Shown: positions 52,841-61,799 of the stretch, piece after piece | How the letters are laid out: each line of letters opens with the position of its first letter | Position numbering within the stretch: the first letter of the stretch is position 1 | Made by a program: the position numbers and the translations under genes | Assembly (NCBI GenBank): GCA_050250815.1 | Contig: JBFWNY010000002.1 | Coordinates: forward strand, 124,001-188,000 | DNA length: 64,000 bases | Origin: JAEUMD01 sp050250815 | Lineage (GTDB): Bacteria > Pseudomonadota > Alphaproteobacteria > Rhizobiales > Hyphomicrobiaceae | Reading direction: 5' to 3' | The notes under the pieces: model-generated | What the model saw: only the letters and a program-made list of their open reading frames with translations | Database searches by the model: none | Told to the model about the DNA's origin: nothing

Positions 52841-53209
52841 GTGGGCTTAGCATTTCGTCATTTGTTGCTGTGTGCGCTCCTGGTACGCGCGCTCGTGCCG
52901 GCGGGCTTCATGCCCTCCGCGGCGGCAGATGGTCATGGCTTGACACTCGTCATCTGCAATGGGTCCGGCGAATTGCTTTCCGTGACCCCGGATGATGGAC
53001 AACAGGTCCCGTCTAAGTCGGAAGGGGGTTCGCACGAGCCCTGTGCCTTCGCGGGGCATGTCGCGCTAACGGCACCAGCATTCGAGGTCACCACACTTCT
53101 AAGCATGCCTGAGACCGAAGAGGGGCTCAACGCCGGCTCAGACGTTGTCCTTCCGCCGGCTCGTGCTGGGCCACCCCTGGGTTCACGCGCGCCACCCAAC
53201 CACTCCTGA
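52841..53209 (+). CDS. DUF2946-like protein
   Basis: 122 residues. An N-terminal hydrophobic segment (HLLLCALLVRALVPAGFMPSA) is followed by LVICNGSGE, then EPCAFAGHVALTAPAFE, the DUF2946 pattern (two cysteines and a His). These small proteins accompany TonB receptors in metal-uptake loci. GTG at 52841 is taken, with GGAGG 12 nt upstream; a TTG start at 52766 is possible. It lies 85 bp upstream of the TonB receptor gene. Confidence 0.75.
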   Translation: MGLAFRHLLLCALLVRALVPAGFMPSAAADGHGLTLVICNGSGELLSVTPDDGQQVPSKSEGGSHEPCAFAGHVALTAPAFEVTTLLSMPETEEGLNAGSDVVLPPARAGPPLGSRAPPNHS

Positions 53210-53294
53210 TACGATCTCACAGTCGCGTCGCTCGCGAGAGCTGCGGCGCGTGCATTCCCATGCGCGGAACCAACGCGTTTCAGGAGCATTTCCG

Positions 53295-55718
53295 ATGTCC
53301 CGCAATTCTCTGCGGCAGGCCATGTCTTTCGCGCTTGCCTTGTCTGTTCCGCTCATCGCACTGGGTGCGGCGGCGCCAAGAGCCAGTGCACAGCAGTCAC
53401 AAGCCCCCCCAGCAGCTCCGCCGCAGCCGGCGGCTGCGCCGACGCCCTCACCGAGCACAGCAATAGACAACAATATTCCCAGATTGCCTCCAATTGTGGT
53501 GATCCAGCCTCAACCTCCAGCGGCTGCGCCGGAGAGCAACGCCAAAAAGACCAAGGCCGTCGCCGAGCCTGACGACGCACTGCCGGCAAAGCCTGCAAAG
53601 AAAAGGGTCGTTACAAAAAAAAAGAAGAACCCGGTTTCGGTCGTTGAGGCGCAACCGGCGCCTGACGCCAATGCAAGTGACCAGCCGGCGCTGGGGAATG
53701 GAAATGCGAGCGCGTTGGCCAGCGGCAATCCAGCCGATCGCAGCGGCGCCCTCACAGTTGCCAATACGGCTGAGGCTCGCGCCGAGATTGAGCGGACAGC
53801 GGGCGGTGTGGAGATTGTTCCGGACACCGCCTTCAAGAACACACCCGCGAACACAGTCAAGGACGTTCTAGGCTCGGTTCCAGGCGTGACAATCCAGACG
53901 AGATGGGGGCCGGATGCCCGCCTGTCCATCCGCGGCTCCGGCTTGACCCGCAGCTACGGAAACCGCGGATTGAACATGTATATGGACGGCCTCGCGATCA
54001 ACACATCCGATGGTCTCTTTGACGTGTTCGAAATCGATCCAGCAGCCTATCGTTATGTCGAAGTTTTCAAGGGCGCAAATGCACTGCGCTATGGCTCGAA
54101 CTCTCTTGGGGGAGCCGTCAACTTTGTTACACCGACAGGATACGATGCGTCGCCATTCGAGATGCGCGTTGATGCCGGTAGCTTTGGCTATGTGCGATCC
54201 CAGATGAGTTCGGGCCGTGTCAGCGGACCCTGGGACTACTTCGTCAGCCTGTCGGGCCAGCGCGAGGACGGATTCCGCGATCACAGCGCTCAGGACATCG
54301 AGCGCCTCAACGCCAATCTCGGTTACAGACTCTCGCCAGATGCAGAAACGCGCTTCTACGTAAATGCCAACAGGTGGCGTGGGGAACTGCCCGGAGAAGT
54401 AACGAGGGCGTCTGCACTCAACACGCCGCGAGCAGCTGCATTCGATTTCTTGCTGCAAAATCAGCAACGCAACATCGATTCAATACGCGTCGCGAACAAG
54501 ACCACACTGCGGCTCGATGGCACTGTGGTCGAGTTGGGCATCTACGCGCACCAGCGCCACGTCGATCATCCGATCTTCCAGTACCTCGATTACACGGTTG
54601 CTGATTACGGCGGATTTGTACGTGCGACCAGTGAACGCATGATCGGCGGCTATCGCAACCGGACGACCACTGGAATAAATTTGCTGAATGGTGCGCTGGA
54701 CTACCAGCAGTATATCAACAATCCCGGAGCGGTGAGGGGAGCGCTGACGTTCGATTCTCTGGACAGTTCGAAGAACCTTTCGGCGTATGCTGAGCACGCA
54801 TTTTATCTGACGCCGGCGCTATCTCTCATAGCGGGCATACAATTCCAGCACACGGTCCGCGACCGAGAAGATCGCTTCCTGTCCGATGGCGATCAATCTG
54901 GTCGTCGAACATTCGACATATGGAGCCCCAAGCTCGGCATCCTTTGGGATGTCGATCCCGCTTGGCAGATCTTTGCCAATGTCTCGCGCAGCGCCGAGGT
55001 GCCGACGTTCGACGTGAATACGTTCTCAACGCCGGCCACGTCTGTTGTCGAGGCCCAGACCGCTACCACCCTTGAAATAGGTACGCGCGGTCGTCGACCG
55101 GATTTCGTCTGGGACATCTCATTGTATCGTGCGGAAATTGACAATGAGCTGCAATGCTTGACCGCCGGCCTGTTTGCCGCCTGCACGACGGTCAATGCCG
55201 ACAAGACCGTGCATCAGGGCATTGAAGCAGGGTTGGGCGTTGCTATTGCCAAGTCCACGTTCGATCTCAATGACCGATTCTGGCTCAATCTAGTGTACAA
55301 CTACAACGATTTCTTTTTCGACGGAGATGCCACTTGGGGCAACAACCGTCTACCGGGCGTTGCCCCGCACAACTTGAAGGCGGAAGTGCTCTACAAGCAC
55401 CCGAACGGCTTCTATGCAGGCCCGAATGTCGAGTGGGTGCCTGAAGGCTTTTATTCGGACAATACGAATATCCTCAAGTCAAACCCGTATGCCCTGCTGA
55501 ACCTCAGGATCGGCTATGATCAGGAAGTCGGCTGGTCGGGATACATCGAAGGCCGCAATCTCCTGGATAAGCGCTACATCTCCTCGACGATAACCATCGG
55601 AGATGGCAACCCCATTCCTATCGCACCGCCGTTCTTCACTCCGCTGCCCCTCTTCGGTGAATTGTATAATCCGGGCACGGGGATCTCGGTCTATGGCGGC
55701 CTGAGATATCGAATGTAG
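53295..55718 (+). CDS. TonB-dependent outer-membrane receptor
   Basis: 807 residues. Signal peptide to about residue 36, a long Pro/Ala/Lys-rich linker to about 160, then the plug domain (TVKDVLGSVPGVTI, RLSIRGSGL, NALRYGSNSLGGAVNFVTP) and a beta-barrel ending in GGLRYRM with a terminal hydrophobic/aromatic pattern. It resembles FecA/siderophore receptors. The neighbouring DUF2946 and PepSY genes point to iron or copper uptake. AGGAG lies 8 nt before the ATG. The unusually long linker is notable. Confidence 0.9.
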   Translation: MSRNSLRQAMSFALALSVPLIALGAAAPRASAQQSQAPPAAPPQPAAAPTPSPSTAIDNNIPRLPPIVVIQPQPPAAAPESNAKKTKAVAEPDDALPAKPAKKRVVTKKKKNPVSVVEAQPAPDANASDQPALGNGNASALASGNPADRSGALTVANTAEARAEIERTAGGVEIVPDTAFKNTPANTVKDVLGSVPGVTIQTRWGPDARLSIRGSGLTRSYGNRGLNMYMDGLAINTSDGLFDVFEIDPAAYRYVEVFKGANALRYGSNSLGGAVNFVTPTGYDASPFEMRVDAGSFGYVRSQMSSGRVSGPWDYFVSLSGQREDGFRDHSAQDIERLNANLGYRLSPDAETRFYVNANRWRGELPGEVTRASALNTPRAAAFDFLLQNQQRNIDSIRVANKTTLRLDGTVVELGIYAHQRHVDHPIFQYLDYTVADYGGFVRATSERMIGGYRNRTTTGINLLNGALDYQQYINNPGAVRGALTFDSLDSSKNLSAYAEHAFYLTPALSLIAGIQFQHTVRDREDRFLSDGDQSGRRTFDIWSPKLGILWDVDPAWQIFANVSRSAEVPTFDVNTFSTPATSVVEAQTATTLEIGTRGRRPDFVWDISLYRAEIDNELQCLTAGLFAACTTVNADKTVHQGIEAGLGVAIAKSTFDLNDRFWLNLVYNYNDFFFDGDATWGNNRLPGVAPHNLKAEVLYKHPNGFYAGPNVEWVPEGFYSDNTNILKSNPYALLNLRIGYDQEVGWSGYIEGRNLLDKRYISSTITIGDGNPIPIAPPFFTPLPLFGELYNPGTGISVYGGLRYRM

Positions 55719-55777
55719 TTGCACAATCGACGCAGCCCTGCGCCCTCGCATCCACTGGCAGATAGGTCATACTGACG

Positions 55778-57112
55778 ATGCACGACCGGCATGTGGCTCT
55801 CTACCGCACCGTATGGCGCTGGCACTTCTATGCAGGACTGTTTGTCATCCCGTTCATATTGGTTCTAGCGGTATCTGGTTCGATCTATCTGTTCAAACCG
55901 CAAATTGAACGTTGGGAGGAGCGCGCTTATCAAGGAATGCCTGTCGAGGGTGCGGTCTCCGCCGACGTACAGCTAAAGGCAGTTCTTGACGCACTTTCCG
56001 GTGCGAATTTTCTAAGCTATCGCCTGCCTCAGAAGAACGGAGACGCGACTGCGATTACAGTCGCGTTGCCGGGAATAGCCAGCACCGAATCGCGTCAGGT
56101 GTTCGTGTCTCCGCAAGGTCGCGTGCTCGGAAGCCTCGACCCGGAAGCCCGTCTGACGGCCATTGTCGCGCGCCTTCACGGGCAGCTTCTGCTGGGCCCG
56201 ACAGGCAGCTGGCTCGTCGAACTGGCCGCATGCTGGGCGATCGTGATGCTTTTGACGGGCCTTTATCTCTGGTGGCCGCGCGAACGCCGCCTCGCAGGAG
56301 TGCTTTGGCCACGACTGGGCAGCGGCGGTCGTGCCTTTTGGCGGGACCTGCATGCGGTAACTGGATTCTGGGTCTCGATGTTTGCACTCATCCTGCTTGT
56401 CACAGGACTGCCCTGGGCTGCCGTTTGGGGCTCCGCATTCAGAGCTGTTAGAACCGAAATGGGTTGGATGAACGGTCCTCAAAGCTGGAGCATTGGCGGA
56501 CGAGTATCAACTTCGGAGCAGCATGGTTCGCCCGCAGGAAATGCGCCACATATTGGAACATCGTTGGCCAAGGCCTTGCCGGTGATGGTGGAAAAGGCTG
56601 CACATGAAACACTGGATTTTCCGGTCCTCGTCATTCCGCCAGGCGCTCCGCAGAGATTTGCTTCCCCCGTCGCGGCATGGACCATCAAGTCTGAAACTCA
56701 AATTCGACCTCGACAAACGACCATCTTGTTTGATCCAGTTTCTCTTGAGCAAGTTTCGCGGGAGAACTTTTCTGATAGGCATCCGATCGACCGGGCCGTC
56801 GGCTATGGAGTTGCCTGGCATGAGGGCCAGCTATTCGGCTGGCCCAATCAGTTGATCGGTCTCATCACCGCCACCTGTTTGATTGTGCTCGCTATGACCG
56901 GCTTTGTAATGTGGCGACTTCGAAAGCCCGTCGGCGCACTTGGGGCTCCCGCACCGCTACAGACACCGGTCCGGGCCCGGCATTTGGCCGTAATGCTTGT
57001 GATCTTGGCGGCTCTCTTACCACTGCTTGCGATGTCGCTCGTCGCCATAGGCCTATTCGAGCAGCTCATCGTGCGCCGAAATGCGAGGATCGCCAATTGG
57101 CTAGGCGCTTAA
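55778..57112 (+). CDS. PepSY-associated transmembrane protein
   Basis: 444 residues. Helices at about 15-34, 145-165, 193-215, 365-385 and 410-430, PepSY-type domains between them, conserved RTVWRWHFYAGLFVIPF and WRDLHAVTGFWVSMFALILLVTGL motifs. These inner-membrane proteins often act as reductases for metals delivered by TonB receptors. It follows the receptor by 59 bp and probably shares its operon. Confidence 0.9.
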   Translation: MHDRHVALYRTVWRWHFYAGLFVIPFILVLAVSGSIYLFKPQIERWEERAYQGMPVEGAVSADVQLKAVLDALSGANFLSYRLPQKNGDATAITVALPGIASTESRQVFVSPQGRVLGSLDPEARLTAIVARLHGQLLLGPTGSWLVELAACWAIVMLLTGLYLWWPRERRLAGVLWPRLGSGGRAFWRDLHAVTGFWVSMFALILLVTGLPWAAVWGSAFRAVRTEMGWMNGPQSWSIGGRVSTSEQHGSPAGNAPHIGTSLAKALPVMVEKAAHETLDFPVLVIPPGAPQRFASPVAAWTIKSETQIRPRQTTILFDPVSLEQVSRENFSDRHPIDRAVGYGVAWHEGQLFGWPNQLIGLITATCLIVLAMTGFVMWRLRKPVGALGAPAPLQTPVRARHLAVMLVILAALLPLLAMSLVAIGLFEQLIVRRNARIANWLGA

Positions 57113-57366
57113 AGTTTCGGCAACCGCTGCCATGCGCGGCTTCCAAGAACTCGGAGACAGCCAACATCTTTCACCTGCAGTTCCCGTGACGACAATCGGC
57201 GCGGCGATCGCTCCGCGGAGCGATTCTCCGACGAGCTACAGTGTAGCAAGCATCAGAGGAAGCGCCAGGGCAGCGGACGAGCTGTCCACCGAAGGCCCTG
57301 AGGCACATACATTCGCACCGAAGAGGGTGGGCCAGACGGGGATCGAAAATTAGATGAGCCAGATTT
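57113..57366. other. Gap before the integrase remnant, no gene
   Basis: 254 bases. Homology to integrases begins abruptly at about 57360, so this stretch is probably the deletion junction. No feature seen. Confidence 0.3.
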
Positions 57367-57783
57367 TTGGTTGATTTCGATAACTTGCGACAAGTCGTGG
57401 TACCGCTTGCGCGCACCAAGACCGGCGACGAGCATCGCATTCCGCTCACGGCCGAGGCTCTGTGCGTGCTCGCCGCCGTTGACCGACGGAGCGGGCAGAC
57501 GCTGCTGCTCCCGTCGCCGACCGGCAAGCCGATGTCGGACGCGACGCTCGCGCGCTTCATGGAGCGGGACGGACTGGACGCGCGGCCGCACGGCTTCCGC
57601 GCCACGTTCCGCACCTGGGCGGAAGAGCAGACCAACGTGCCCTACGAGGTGAAGGAGACGATCCTCGGCCACAAGGTCGGAAGCAACATCGAGCGCGCGT
57701 ACCAGCGATCCGATCTGTTGGAGAAGCGAAGGGAGCTGCTGGAGAGGTGGGCAGGCGAACTGACTGGCGCGCCTGCCGAATGA
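57367..57783 (+). pseudogene. Tyrosine integrase, C-terminal remnant
   Basis: 138 residues, only the C-terminal third of a P4-type integrase: RTKTGDEHRIPLT, RPHGFRATFRTWAEEQ with the second Arg, LGHKVGSNIERAYQRSD with His and nucleophile Tyr. The arm-binding and core-binding domains and the first catalytic Arg are missing, so it cannot recombine. It marks the former edge of a mobile element. Confidence 0.85.
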
Positions 57784-57827
57784 GTCAGGCGCCAGACGCG
57801 ACGGGCCAGGAACAGACATAAGTACAG

Positions 57828-58559
57828 CTACATTGGCAGAAGACCGAGTGCCACCGCGAGAAAACCTGGCCCGTTGAATCCCGCGTGCACAACCATGCCA
57901 ACGGAAGTGTTGCGAGTGCGCTGGACCGCCCAGGGAATCGAGAGAACGGCCGGCCAGATGATGAACATTACACCCAGACCAAAGCTGAAGTGAAAGGCCC
58001 CGTGGAAGAGTCCCTGTGCGAGCCAAGTGCCGGCACCGAAAACCGTCTCTTGCCGAGGCTGAATGAAACCTCGCCACCAAAGCTCTTCTCCGATGATGTT
58101 GGTGGCAAAGAATGGAAGCCAAAGTGCGAGCAGATAATACTGCGCTGGTGCTAGAGGTTGGATAGCCAGAAATGGCGGGTGAGGTGGTTGCTGCGGCCAG
58201 ATGGTGATGTTGACCATATGTAATGCAGCCGTTGCAACCATTGTGACGCCGAGCGCGATACCGGCCACGCGCCAGTCCTCGGCGCTGAGGCGCCTTACTC
58301 GCAAGTGTGCCAGGGCCGTGGTCATCGAGGGTTTCGACAGACTGATCCAGGCGCCGGAAAGCGCTGCGGCCAGCAGCGGCCCAAACACCAACATTCCCGC
58401 CAAGAACCATGCAGCCAGAGGTTCCCAGCCTTCCGCGAGGAGCGAGGGCACGACAAGTCTCGTAGCGATCCACAGACCAACAGCGGGCACTCCGAAAAGG
58501 ATCAGGGAAAGTCCAACTCCAATACGATCGGGCACCAAGCCTCGCGCACGTGCATGCAT
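57828..58559 (-). CDS. CPBP-family intramembrane protease
   Basis: 243 residues with about seven hydrophobic segments. Metalloprotease motifs of the CPBP/ABI family are complete: GEELWWRGF (E158, E159, R163), FHGAFHF (H186, H190) and HAGFN (H225, N229). Roles in the family range from prenyl-protein processing to peptide immunity. GAGG lies 5 nt before the ATG at 58559; an in-frame ATG at 58574 is possible. It is flanked by unrelated genes. Confidence 0.85.
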   Translation of the reverse strand: MHARARGLVPDRIGVGLSLILFGVPAVGLWIATRLVVPSLLAEGWEPLAAWFLAGMLVFGPLLAAALSGAWISLSKPSMTTALAHLRVRRLSAEDWRVAGIALGVTMVATAALHMVNITIWPQQPPHPPFLAIQPLAPAQYYLLALWLPFFATNIIGEELWWRGFIQPRQETVFGAGTWLAQGLFHGAFHFSFGLGVMFIIWPAVLSIPWAVQRTRNTSVGMVVHAGFNGPGFLAVALGLLPM

Positions 58560-58997
58560 CGTTACCTCGACCACGAGCTAGTGACTCCTCCGGCAGAACA
58601 TAGAGTACATGGATGACAACCTCAGGTCCGCAACGGGTCAAAATCGACGAGTGCGGGTCGTCCAATCGTTGCTTCGCAGAGGAAGCCGACCTCGGTCGCG
58701 GTTGACTATCCGTCCAAGGATCAGCACTGATCCGCAGTCGCGATATCCCTACCAAGACATCATCGGAGTTGGGCGGCGAGAATCGTCAACCCCGGCAACC
58801 CATCACCGCCGACGCGGTACTCCGAGACCGACCGTCGGGCTGCCAAAGCGACGGGCCAGCGGCTGACATGGCGAACCCAGCGGTGGGACGCCGGAGAACG
58901 AGTTCTGAGGCTGCAGCGGCAGTCATTGTCGCCGAGCTAGACTGGCCGCTCAGCCAATTGGCAAGTTCAGCTTGGCGTAGCGTTGCGACTGGCGGAG
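58560..58997. other. Intergenic region, no gene seen
   Basis: 438 bases between the CPBP gene start and the acylase gene end, both minus-strand. Plus-strand frames here are GC-rich and unconvincing. Confidence 0.35.
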
Positions 58998-60059
58998 TCA
59001 CTTTGCCAGACCGAGAAATCTGAACGGCATTGCTTCTTTGAACTTGTCGTTTGCAACGCCAGCATAAGTGTTGGTCTGGTTCTGCCCGAGGTCGAGCTTC
59101 ATGACCTTGCCGGTCTCTGGGGACAGGTCGAGCTTCGTCACATCAACCCAGAACACATTCGGCGTCAGCACGCTCTCGAAGAAATACAGCTTGCGCTTCT
59201 GGTCGGATACGGTCCGCCAGCGGGTGGAGGAGATGTTCGGTTCCTCCGGCGTCGTGATGCCGAACGGCACGGACACATTGCGGATCACGCTGAATGCGCT
59301 AGCGATCGTTTCGACCGGGTCTTCGCTCTTCGGGATCGCGTTGACATAGAATGACGCTCGCGCAAAACGATCCGCCGCCCGGTTCGTCCCAGGCAGCATC
59401 ACGGTTCCCCCAATCTGTTGCCAGTACGCGTTAAGGGCGAGTTGCTCGCTGAATATCGGCGAATTCGTCATTACTTGATACTGGCGGCCGTGGTGAAAGA
59501 CCTGCTTGCCGTCGACGTACTCGAAGATGGCACTGTCGCCCGTGGCATCCGAAATAGAGAGGTGCAGCGTCGCAAGCCGGTCCTCGCCGGGCACGTTTGC
59601 GGTCACGACCGTGAATGGCTCTTTCTCTAAAACCGCCACGGCCTCGGCCACGGTCGCGAAGTTGTCGAGCACGTACTGGGCCCACAACGATATCGCCAGT
59701 CCCGGCGTCTTGCCGTCATAGGTCGGGTACTTCGACTCCACGAGCCACAGCAGGTTGGCGACGAGTCCGGCCTCGTTCATTCCGTCGGTGGTGGCCAGGT
59801 CGTAGCCGGACGCAATGACGTTGCCGTACTTGGACGTCCAAATGACGGAGTTTGGCCCCGCCTCTCCGTTTCTTGTGGTCCCCCGTGGGAACGCCCAAAG
59901 GTTGGTCCCGACATCGACCCTCCAGTCCATCGACCGTCCGGTGATCACTGTGTCGCCGGCCCCGTGGTAGACAAAACGGGTGCAGGCGGATGCCGGTGCG
60001 CCAAACGCAAACGCTGCGAGCGCGATGGGCGCGAAAATCAAATGCCTCGGGAACATCAT
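58998..60059 (-). CDS. Penicillin V acylase-like linear amide hydrolase
   Basis: 353 residues. A signal peptide ends at A-S-A, leaving Cys26 as the mature N-terminus: CTRFVYHGAGDTVITGRSMDW is the Ntn-hydrolase start of the choloylglycine hydrolase/penicillin V acylase family, with Cys as nucleophile and D/R pairs in GRSMDWR. NDL-type residues follow (GMNEAGLVANLLWL). In Gram-negative bacteria such periplasmic enzymes cleave acyl amides including N-acyl homoserine lactones. Substrate unproven. Confidence 0.88.
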   Translation of the reverse strand: MMFPRHLIFAPIALAAFAFGAPASACTRFVYHGAGDTVITGRSMDWRVDVGTNLWAFPRGTTRNGEAGPNSVIWTSKYGNVIASGYDLATTDGMNEAGLVANLLWLVESKYPTYDGKTPGLAISLWAQYVLDNFATVAEAVAVLEKEPFTVVTANVPGEDRLATLHLSISDATGDSAIFEYVDGKQVFHHGRQYQVMTNSPIFSEQLALNAYWQQIGGTVMLPGTNRAADRFARASFYVNAIPKSEDPVETIASAFSVIRNVSVPFGITTPEEPNISSTRWRTVSDQKRKLYFFESVLTPNVFWVDVTKLDLSPETGKVMKLDLGQNQTNTYAGVANDKFKEAMPFRFLGLAK

Positions 60060-60188
60060 CTTTCCTTACCTATGCCAGCAAGCCGCTCCTCCACTATTCA
60101 TGCGTCAGACGGACCACGCCGTCCAGTTCGGCGGGGTTACCAGCCTTCCAGAGCGGATTCACAAATGGATGGGCTGCGATGTCTCTTG

Positions 60189-61640
60189 TGGGTCTTGGTT
60201 GCGTGAAAACGCTTCAGGGTGGGGTTAGTCGGTCTGCGGGAGTCGACTTGCCGGCAAAGTAGCAGATTTTTCCGCCGACGTTCCTGGAAACGCATGTGCG
60301 GGTGCCCCGAGGCGCGGTGATCGATCGGATGAGGCAGCAGACGCATTATAGGGCTGCCTTATGACCTCATCGCCGCGATCAGCGGTTTCACGCCAACGAT
60401 GTTCATCACGCCGTCAGATTGTAGGCGAGTACGTGCAGCGCCATTTCGGTGGCGACTCTCGGTAGTCGCTTCATCAGGAAGTGCGTCGCGCCCATGCGCA
60501 TCTTCAGGGTGCCGAAGGGATGTTCGACCGTCTCGCGACGACGGCGCATTGCATGCGAATCAGCGGCCAAGCGCTTCTGCGCCGCCTCCATGACGTTCTC
60601 GTGCTCCCAACGCGAGATAACTCGGTTCTTGGCTCGCGTGCAGCGCGGCTTGAGCGGACAGGTCTTGCACGCAGTCGCGTAGTACCTGCGGATGGCGCGT
60701 CCCGCATCCACGGTCGCTGAGTGATACACCAGGGCTTCACCGGCCGGGCAACGGTAGGCATCGACGTCCGCCAGGTAGACGAAGTCGTTCTTGCCGAACT
60801 TGCCGTTCGCTTCCATTCCCGACGTCAACGGCTTCGGCAGCGTCACGGCGATCCCGGCATCCTCGCACGCCTTGATTTCCTCGCCGCTGTAGTAGCCGCG
60901 ATCGGCGACCGCCTCGAGTTCGTCGACGCTGAGCGCTCGTCACTTCGTGCGCGATGATCAGGTGATGCTCGGTGTCGACCGCCGTCTGTACATTGTAGCC
61001 GACAACGCCAGAGCCGCGCCCGCTGGTTGCCATCGAGCGCGCATCGGGATCGGTGAGCGAGATCTGTTGATCGGGAGACGCGAGCATCTGCTTCTCGTAG
61101 GCTTCAAGCTTCTGCATCTCGCTCGCGAGCTTGGTCAGTTTTTCATTGGGTGCGCCGTCTTCGCGGCGAGTGTTTCGGACGGTTCCTCCAGATCGGCGGT
61201 GTCGAGCTGCGCGAGATAGCGCGAAACGCTCTCTTCCAGCTGCTGGCGACGTCGCTCGACTTTGCTTTTGGTGAAGTTCTTGTCGCGCGTATTGACCGCC
61301 TTGAATTTCGAACCGTCGATCGCCACGCTCGCTTTCGTCAGCAGGCCCATCTGCCGACACAGATCGACGAACTTCGCGCAGACCTTCTTGATCGCCGGGC
61401 CGTTGTCGCGGCGAAAGTCGGCGATCGTCTTGTCGTCGGGTGAAAGCCGCCGGAGCAGCCAGATCACTTCGAGATTGCGGCGCGCTTCTCGTTCCAAACG
61501 ACGGCTCGACTGGATACGATTTAGATAGCCGCAAATGTAGAGCTTCAGCAGCGCTGCAGGATGATAGCCGGGTCGACCCGTGATTGCAGGTTCGACTTCC
61601 TGAAAGCCCAAATCGGCCAGCTCCGCTCGCCTGCGCATTG
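60189..61640 (-). mobile_element. Truncated IS1182-like insertion sequence
   Basis: The outer end at the transposase tail is GGGTCTTGGTTGCGTGAAAACGC (from 60190). The opposite end is absent: homology to the transposase N-terminus starts abruptly at about 61638 and no matching inverted repeat is seen beyond it. The element is therefore a 5'-truncated copy. Confidence 0.75.
60406..61638 (-). pseudogene. IS1182-like transposase, frameshifted and truncated
   Basis: Three pieces: 61135-61638 (ELADLGFQEVEPAITGRPGYHPAALLKLY, DDKTIADFRRDNG, VAIDGSKFKAVN), a middle piece in another frame (SLTDPDARSMATSGRGSGVVGYNVQTAVD) and 60406-60950 (VADRGYYSGEEIK, FVYLADVDAYRCPAGE, VEHPFGTLKMRMGATHFLMK). There is a frameshift near 61160, and a second with loss of about 16 codons near 60945. 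The N-terminus is missing. Inactive. Confidence 0.85.
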
Positions 61641-61774
61641 CGAATGACGGCGATAGCTGATGGGCGTCGCACGCAATTGTGATGTGTGCCCAAGCACGTG
61701 CAGCACTGCCGATGGTTCCGCGCGGCTGCGCATCCGCGCAAGTTTGCAAATGATATCATCCGGTTAGATTGAGT

Positions 61775-61796
61775 GTCCTCTGTTTCCCACGAGGAC
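61775..61796 (+). promoter_or_regulatory. Hairpin sequestering the ribosome binding site
   Basis: GTCCTC (61775-61780) pairs with GAGGAC (61791-61796), which contains the GAGG Shine-Dalgarno of the gene at 61800. The same leader (TAG-TTG-GTGTCCTCT) occurs before the MT-A70 gene. Confidence 0.45.
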
Positions 61797-61799
61797 GCC

